Origin: Pseudomonas sp. FP1742
GTDB lineage: Bacteria; Pseudomonadota; Gammaproteobacteria; Pseudomonadales; Pseudomonadaceae
Direction: 5' to 3'
Assembly (NCBI RefSeq): GCF_030687145.1
Contig: NZ_CP117460.1
Location: forward strand, 4,960,001 to 5,024,000
Length of the DNA: 64,000 nt
Below the pieces are notes generated by a model. It was not told the origin of the DNA and made no database searches. It saw only the letters and a program-made list of their open reading frames with translations. Each line of letters opens with the position of its first letter. Position 1 is the first letter of the stretch. Positions 56,439-64,000 of this stretch are shown piece after piece. Both the position numbers and the translations under genes were made by a program.

Positions 56439-58049
56439 TCAACGCCGCTCCTGATTCCTCGGCCAGCTCAAACTGAAACACGCCCCGCCCAGGCTTTTGC
56501 TCTTGCTGATCAGCGCTCGGCCGTCATGCCAATGGATGATCCGCCGCACGATCGACAATCCCAGCCCATGCCCGCCCGAAGCGCGGGTGCGGCTGTCGTC
56601 GAGGCGCAGGAACGGGGTGAAGATTTTCTCCCACGCCGTTTCCGGCACGCCCGGCCCGTCATCCTCGACATCCACCCGACAGCGCTGCTGCCCCACCTGA
56701 TAACTGACGGTCACCCGTGAATGGGCGTGGCGCATGGCGTTGCTCACCAGGTTCTGCAACGCCCGGTGCAAGTAACGCGGCTCGGCCTCGACCCAGGCAC
56801 CATCGCAATCGGCGGCGGACAGGCACAAGCCGCGCTGCACCGTGACCTCGGCGCGCAGAGGTGCCAGTTCCTCGATCACCTGATTGACCAACGCATCCAG
56901 ATCGATGCGCTGGAAATTCAGCGCCGGCGAGCCCTGCTCCAGCCGCGCATACGTGAGCATCTCATCGACCAGCCGATCGAGGTCCTCGATGTCGTGGTCC
57001 ATCCCTTCACGGTATTTCTCCAGCGCCTCAGGCGTGGTGGCCGAGCCGATCATCTCCAGGCCAAAACGCAGGCGCGCCACCGGTGTGCGCAATTCATGGG
57101 ACACGGCGCGTACCAGTTCTCGCTGAATCGCCAACAATTGCTGCAGATGCTCGGCCATGCCATTGAACGCCAAGGCCAGGCGTCCCACCGAGTCGGCGCC
57201 GCGGGCCGGCACACGGGTTTCCAGGCTGCCCTTGGCGATGCGGGTGGCGGCGGCTTCCAGCCCGCGCAAACGGCGCTCGAGTTGGCGCACCAACAGATAG
57301 ACAATCAAACCGATCAGGCTCAAGCCAAGGGCCGCGATCAGCACCAGCCACTCCGGCGGGTAAGGATTCATCTGATACAGCGGGCCGATTTCCAGCACCC
57401 ACGGCGTACCGACCATGCCGGCAAACACCCGGATCGAATCGCCGCCCTTGCCCAGCGCCATCACCGTGTCGCCTTCGGATACGCGGCGGCTCTGATCTTC
57501 GTCCATGTCGGCCTCATCGACCGTGACCAACCGCAGATCGAAGCCGAAGCCCTTCTCTTCCTTTAACTGCGCCAGGCGCTTGGGCTGCTCGGCCACCGGG
57601 TAGCGCACCAGTTCATCGGCCAACAGGTAAATGGTCGCCCGGGCCAGTTGCTCGCTGATTTGCTGGACTTCACCGGTAAGCACCAGTTGCTCCTTGTCGC
57701 TGACCAGGCGATAAACCTTCGCCGCATGCGGGCCGGTCTGCTCCACCAGGGCCTGGCCGTGAAGCACGCGGGTGCGCTGGGTCAGGTCGAGGTCGGTCTG
57801 GGGGAACGTCTTCAGCGCCAGCGGAATCCCGAGCAAGCGCTCCCACACCAGCAAGGCCCGGTGGCGCTCGGTCTCGTTCATCGGTTGCAGGTTATCGGCC
57901 ATCAGCGAGAACGTGCCGTGGGCCAGGCGCTCGCGGTACTGCTCGCTGCGCACCTGGTTAAGCAGGTGCAACGCCAGCACGCCGAGCACGGCCACCAGAA
58001 TCAGCGCCGCGCACATGCCGCCATAAATACGCAGGAAGATCGAGTTCAC
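56439..58049 (-). CDS. RstB-like sensor histidine kinase
   Basis: This 536-residue kinase has helix 1 (about 5-28), a large periplasmic domain (about 30-225), helix 2 (about 232-255), HAMP, HisKA with phospho-His in VRAVSHELRTPVARLRFG and HATPase (NLVSNAMRHAHSR, EDDGPGVPE, GHGLGLSIVRRI). It overlaps the regulator gene by 4 bp. The pair is adjacent to nrdA, a position also seen in P. aeruginosa (PA1157-PA1158 beside nrdA), where the signal is not established. Confidence 0.92.
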   Translation of the reverse strand: MNSIFLRIYGGMCAALILVAVLGVLALHLLNQVRSEQYRERLAHGTFSLMADNLQPMNETERHRALLVWERLLGIPLALKTFPQTDLDLTQRTRVLHGQALVEQTGPHAAKVYRLVSDKEQLVLTGEVQQISEQLARATIYLLADELVRYPVAEQPKRLAQLKEEKGFGFDLRLVTVDEADMDEDQSRRVSEGDTVMALGKGGDSIRVFAGMVGTPWVLEIGPLYQMNPYPPEWLVLIAALGLSLIGLIVYLLVRQLERRLRGLEAAATRIAKGSLETRVPARGADSVGRLALAFNGMAEHLQQLLAIQRELVRAVSHELRTPVARLRFGLEMIGSATTPEALEKYREGMDHDIEDLDRLVDEMLTYARLEQGSPALNFQRIDLDALVNQVIEELAPLRAEVTVQRGLCLSAADCDGAWVEAEPRYLHRALQNLVSNAMRHAHSRVTVSYQVGQQRCRVDVEDDGPGVPETAWEKIFTPFLRLDDSRTRASGGHGLGLSIVRRIIHWHDGRALISKSKSLGGACFSLSWPRNQERR

Positions 58050-58759
58050 AGGGTGCAGGCTTCCGGCACGAACAAATAGCCTTTGCTGCGGATGGTCTTG
58101 ATCAGCCGCGGATGCTCCGGGTCATCGCCGATCTTGGGGCGGATGCGCGAGATGCGCACGTCGATGGAGCGGTCCTGGCCGTCGTAACCGATACCGCGCA
58201 GCGCGGTGAATATTTCTTCGCGGGACAGGATTCGCCCGGCGTTGGCCACCAGCAGCCAGAGCAGATCGAACTCGGCGCTGGTCAACTCGATGCCTTTGTC
58301 ATGCAGCCAGGCTTCGCGCAACGCGTTGTCCACCACCAATGGGCCGAACTGCAGCCGCCGTTGTTTTTCCGGGGGCACTTCAGGGGTTTCACTGCGCCGC
58401 AGCAGAGCCTGGATGCGCGCCAGCAATAAACGCGGACGCACCGGTTTACAGACGTAGTCGTCGGCGCCCAAGTCCAGGCCAAGAATCTGATCGGTATCGT
58501 CGCTGCGCGCGGTGAGCATCAGGATCGGCCCGTCATATTTGTCACGGACCTTGCGGCAGATGCTCAGGCCGTCTTCGCCGGGGAGCATCAGGTCGAGGAT
58601 CACCAGGTCCGGTTTCTCCTTGATGATGCGTGCCGCGGCCAGGGCGCCATTGCCCTCGATCGATACGCGCAGGCCATTGGTTTCCAGGTAATCGCGGGTC
58701 AGTTCGGCCAGACGCTGGTCGTCTTCGACAATCAATACCTGCCAGGCTTCTTGCTCCAC
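58046..58759 (-). CDS. RstA-like OmpR-family response regulator
   Basis: The 237-residue regulator has phospho-acceptor Asp56 (LVILDLMLPGEDGLS), conserved Lys in ADDYVCKPVRP and a winged helix that ends TIRSKGYLFVPEA. It forms an operon with the downstream kinase gene. The upstream gap of more than 700 bp is shared with nrdA. Confidence 0.94.
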   Translation of the reverse strand: MEQEAWQVLIVEDDQRLAELTRDYLETNGLRVSIEGNGALAAARIIKEKPDLVILDLMLPGEDGLSICRKVRDKYDGPILMLTARSDDTDQILGLDLGADDYVCKPVRPRLLLARIQALLRRSETPEVPPEKQRRLQFGPLVVDNALREAWLHDKGIELTSAEFDLLWLLVANAGRILSREEIFTALRGIGYDGQDRSIDVRISRIRPKIGDDPEHPRLIKTIRSKGYLFVPEACTL

Positions 58760-59049
58760 GATGACCTCTGCTTGCCAACACCATCAATAAGGAAGGATCC
58801 GCCCGTCTTTTTGTAATGATTGGGGAGGATAAGAATGCATCTGCATAGGCCGATTGTATAAACGCCACACGTCTGGAACACAAGCCGGTAAATGCGTTCG
58901 GACACAACGGTTTTTTGTGATAGGGTTCGCGCCCTTAAAAATCCGGATGACTGTTTTCAGTCGCTGAAAATCAGTGAAAAATGGTCGGCTCCAGCTAGGT
59001 CGCGGCCTACACGCCTATTCCCTCTTTCACACACAATTTACGCACAGGT

Positions 59050-59058
59050 TTATCCACA
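59050..59058 (+). promoter_or_regulatory. DnaA box upstream of nrdA
   Basis: TTATCCACA is the strict consensus 9-mer for DnaA. In E. coli DnaA regulates nrdAB directly, so a regulatory role here is plausible. No cluster of boxes is present, which argues against a replication origin. Confidence 0.7.
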
Positions 59059-59112
59059 GGTAGTACGTTGCAACACCCTCCAAAACGCATTATCTTGTAC
59101 CTCGGCGCAAAA

Positions 59113-59134
59113 AAAACCCTACATGTAGGGTTTT
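59113..59134. promoter_or_regulatory. 22-bp palindrome upstream of nrdA (NrdR-box candidate)
   Basis: AAAACCCTACA followed by its exact complement gives a core ACCCTACATGTAGGGT resembling the NrdR box (consensus near ACACTATATATAGTGT). NrdR boxes usually come as pairs about 31 bp apart; I could not identify a clear partner, so this is tentative. It could also act as a hairpin. Confidence 0.5.
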
Positions 59135-59497
59135 ACGCCAAAAACCAAACACAAACCGGATACCGATTTCAAGCGCTTTTATTGCCTCTTTCCGGTTGAA
59201 CCAAACGTATTTTCGAAAGACCAAACCGCGTGTGCGGATGGCTACTGTTTTTAAGCCCGAAACGGCGATAACGGTACGGGTGTTGCAGTCATTTACTGCC
59301 ACTCAAAACGGAATTCGGTTTCAGGCCCAAGGCGTGACACCAAAGACTTCGGCATGGAAGCGGCGCCCAATAGCCCCCTTCCTGATCTGTCCCGAAGTTG
59401 GTATGCCCGGCCCTCGCCGGTTGTAGTGCTTCAGGACAGAACGGTGGGCACCGTGATGGTGCCCAAACAAACATAGAGAATGTGGAGACAACCCCCC

Positions 59498-62392
<2,895 letters not shown>

Positions 62393-62426
62393 GCTGAGCC
62401 GGTAGGCGCTGAAAGGCGCTTACCTG

Positions 62427-62467
62427 AAACCCCCGATGAGCCTTTGGCTGGTCGGGGGTTTTCTTTT
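62427..62467 (+). terminator. Terminator of nrdA
   Basis: AAACCCCCGA pairs with TCGGGGGTTT around a 15-nt loop, followed by TTCTTTT; 34 bp after the nrdA stop. Confidence 0.9.
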
Positions 62468-62484
62468 GCCTGCTTTTAAGGTCA

Positions 62485-62560
62485 GAAGATCGCAGCCTTC
62501 GGCAGCTCCTATACCGATATTGCATACATCTGTAGGAGCTGCCGAAGGCTGCGATCTTTT
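62485..62560. repeat. Inverted repeat, AGATCGCAGCCTTCGGCAGC family
   Basis: The facing arms AAGATCGCAGCCTTCGGCAG and CTGCCGAAGGCTGCGATCTT flank a 23-bp spacer; yet another Pseudomonas REP family. Confidence 0.9.
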
Positions 62561-62589
62561 GATCTACCCTGCCTGGAGAAATCCACGGC

Positions 62590-62629
62590 AAAAAAAACGG
62601 CAAAACCTGAAGCGCAGGTTTTGCCGTTT
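62590..62629 (-). terminator. Terminator of the RTX gene
   Basis: A perfect 15-bp stem (AAACGGCAAAACCTG / CAGGTTTTGCCGTTT, loop AAGCG) with a long A run on its left (U tract on the minus strand) lies about 50 bp after the RTX stop. Confidence 0.92.
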
Positions 62630-62680
62630 GTGTTTTACAACCGCAGCCTCCATCGACATCCGGTGGAGGCTGTCACCGGG

Positions 62681-64000
62681 TTAAACCGGTATGGTGAAAG
62701 AGTCTCCGTTGTTGGTAATGAACGTCTCGATGGTGTTGGCCCCGGCATACCAGTCCTTCAGGAACACCCCGGAGTCCAGATTGCCGCTGGACAGGTCGGC
62801 GGCATTGAAGATGTAGGCACCCAGGTCGTTCTTGACCACCCGGACATCGCTGAGGCTCTGGATGTTTTTCAGGGTGACGGTGTCCACACCGGTGGTACCG
62901 TCATCGAAAATTGCGACCATGGTTTTGGAGGAAACGAAGTACGCATCGCTACCCTCACCGCCATACCCGTCACCCGAAGCGCTCAGATACAACTTATCGG
63001 CACCGGCACCGCCACGCAGTTCATAACCACGGCTCAACCCCATCAACGTGTCGTTCCCGTCGCCCCCATCAGCAATGCCCGACAGGACGGTGATGTTGTC
63101 ATTCCCCGCTTCGCCGTAGAAGACCGAACCGACGTCATGGTTGTGACCGATGATGTAATCATCGCCATTACCGCCATAAATGGTGTCGGCCTGGTCGGCA
63201 CTCGAGGACGTTACCGCCAGCGCCCCCGTTACAGTGAAGCTGTCGCCGTACAGAATGTCATTGCCATCACCGCCATAAAGGGTGTCGTTACCGGCACCAC
63301 CTTCCAGCATGTTGGCGTAGGCATTGCCGGTCAGCGTGTCATTGAAGGTAGAACCGACCAGGTTATCGATGTTGCTGAGCACATCGCCCTGAGCGTCGCC
63401 CCCAGTTCCGGTCCCGGTCAGCAGGTTGACCTGGACCGCATCGGAGCTGTTCACATACCAGGCAGCATCACCGCGACCCACGCCGGTCAAGACGTCCGCA
63501 CCGCCGCCGCCCACAAAACTTTCGACCGCGCCGGCGCTGCCGGTAAAGGTGTCGTCGTAATTGGAGCCCAGGAACGCTTCGATGGAGGTGTAAACATCGC
63601 CTGCTGCAATTCCGGTCAGCACTGGCACACTCAAATCGAGGGTGACGCCGGAACCTTCGTTTGCAAAACTCAAGAAGTCGGTGCCTGCACCACCATCGAT
63701 TCGGTCCGCACCATCCCCGCCGATGAAGATGTCAGAGAAGTTCGAGCCGCTGATCTGCTCAATGCTATTGTAGGTATCACCCGCAGCAATGCCGGTATGA
63801 ATACCGGTTTTGAGATTGATTGTCAGACCTGAAGCACTGTCGCTGTAGCTCACCGTGTCCGTACCGGCACCACCGATGAACTGGTCGGCACCGTCACCAC
63901 CACGCAGGGTGTCATTACCCGCACCGCCAGTGATGATGTTGTCGCTGGCGTTGCCGGTCCCAGTGAAGTTGCCGGTGCCGACAAAGGTCAGACGCTCGAC
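62681..64000 (-). CDS. RTX-type calcium-binding repeat protein (N-terminus beyond window)
   Basis: The visible 439 residues are the C-terminal part of a larger protein in one open frame to the window edge. They hold many glycine/aspartate nonapeptide repeats (GGxGxDxxx, for example GGAGNDTLYGGDGND), grouped in blocks, alternating with segments such as GIAAGDTYNSIEQISGSNFSD. The end carries no further repeats and finishes DSFTIPV, consistent with an uncleaved type I secretion signal. The protein is thus probably exported by an ABC/TolC system and folds with Ca2+ outside the cell. The enzymatic or adhesive part is out of view. Confidence 0.9.
   Translation of the reverse strand, partial: VERLTFVGTGNFTGTGNASDNIITGGAGNDTLRGGDGADQFIGGAGTDTVSYSDSASGLTINLKTGIHTGIAAGDTYNSIEQISGSNFSDIFIGGDGADRIDGGAGTDFLSFANEGSGVTLDLSVPVLTGIAAGDVYTSIEAFLGSNYDDTFTGSAGAVESFVGGGGADVLTGVGRGDAAWYVNSSDAVQVNLLTGTGTGGDAQGDVLSNIDNLVGSTFNDTLTGNAYANMLEGGAGNDTLYGGDGNDILYGDSFTVTGALAVTSSSADQADTIYGGNGDDYIIGHNHDVGSVFYGEAGNDNITVLSGIADGGDGNDTLMGLSRGYELRGGAGADKLYLSASGDGYGGEGSDAYFVSSKTMVAIFDDGTTGVDTVTLKNIQSLSDVRVVKNDLGAYIFNAADLSSGNLDSGVFLKDWYAGANTIETFITNNGDSFTIPV

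Larger units (their letters stand above)
58760..59497. promoter_or_regulatory. Long divergent regulatory region rstA-like / nrdA
   Basis: This 738-bp region without a gene carries a DnaA box (59050-59058), a 22-bp perfect palindrome (59113-59134), and a hairpin GGGCACC-GTGAT-GGTGCCC (59446-59464) 34 bp before nrdA. It must contain the divergent promoters. Its length and AT-rich stretches suggest complex control of nrdA, as in other gamma-proteobacteria. Confidence 0.6.

Noticed and set aside
59050..59058. DnaA box considered as part of a replication origin
   Set aside because: Only one consensus box, no dnaA/dnaN/gyrB context and no AT-rich unwinding element with box cluster.

Overview
The window is a chromosomal segment of a Pseudomonas, most likely of the P. 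fluorescens group. The evidence is high GC content, a gacS-ldhA pair beside cysM-rlmD-relA-mazG, oprH-phoP-phoQ, fabA-fabB, gpsA and nrdA with Pseudomonas-type sequences, and dense REP-type palindromes (GTGGGAGCGGGCTTGCTCGCGAA pairs and several other families) in the gaps between genes. About 60 protein genes were found. No rRNA, tRNA or CRISPR was seen. Both ends cut genes: an SDR dehydrogenase on the left and an RTX protein on the right.

Layout. 1-3.1 kb: SDR and CurA-like oxidoreductases, then an IS110-family element inserted in a REP. 3.1-8.2 kb: pyrF, an OmpR-type two-component pair, a six-EF-hand protein and an AI-2E-type transporter. 8.2-13.8 kb: a leftward operon of acyl-CoA ligase, thioesterase, two alpha/beta hydrolases, a GST and a DUF4892 protein, behind a 30-bp operator-like dyad. 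13.9-15.8 kb: gpsA, DUF4389 and sixA. 16-21 kb: TonB receptor, periplasmic binding protein and hybrid kinase, overlapping as one signalling operon. 21-23 kb: fabA-fabB. 23.5-29.7 kb: DUF2058, mazG, relA, rlmD and cysM. 29.8-35 kb: a YhcG-like nuclease, gacS and ldhA. 35-42 kb: small housekeeping genes, including arsC-like, wrbA-like, a Tag-like glycosylase, ttcA and a SprT-like gene. 42-46 kb: a CoA transferase, dctA with a sigma-54 promoter and paired upstream palindromes, and an AraC regulator. 46-51.6 kb: an accessory island. 51.7-54.6 kb: phoQ-phoP-oprH with PhoP boxes. 54.7-59 kb: dienelactone hydrolase, phosphopantetheinyl transferase and an RstAB-like two-component pair. 59.5-64 kb: nrdA, then the RTX gene.

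Three items stand out. First, the IS110 element carries a readable bridge RNA: its left non-coding region folds as a target-binding loop whose two guides match the left and right halves of the REP it interrupts, with a shared CT core. Second, the 46-51.6 kb island holds two paralogous modular proteins with near-identical central cores and unrelated C-termini, each preceded by a lux-box-like CT-N12-AG dyad about 73 bp upstream of the start. Third, the DUF6124 gene in that island has a long, highly structured leader in which one CUACCAA strand can pair with either of two UUGGUAG segments, which looks like an undescribed cis-regulatory RNA; a second, broken copy of the gene lies at the other end of the island.

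All functional names come from reading the sequence and family knowledge; no database search was run.
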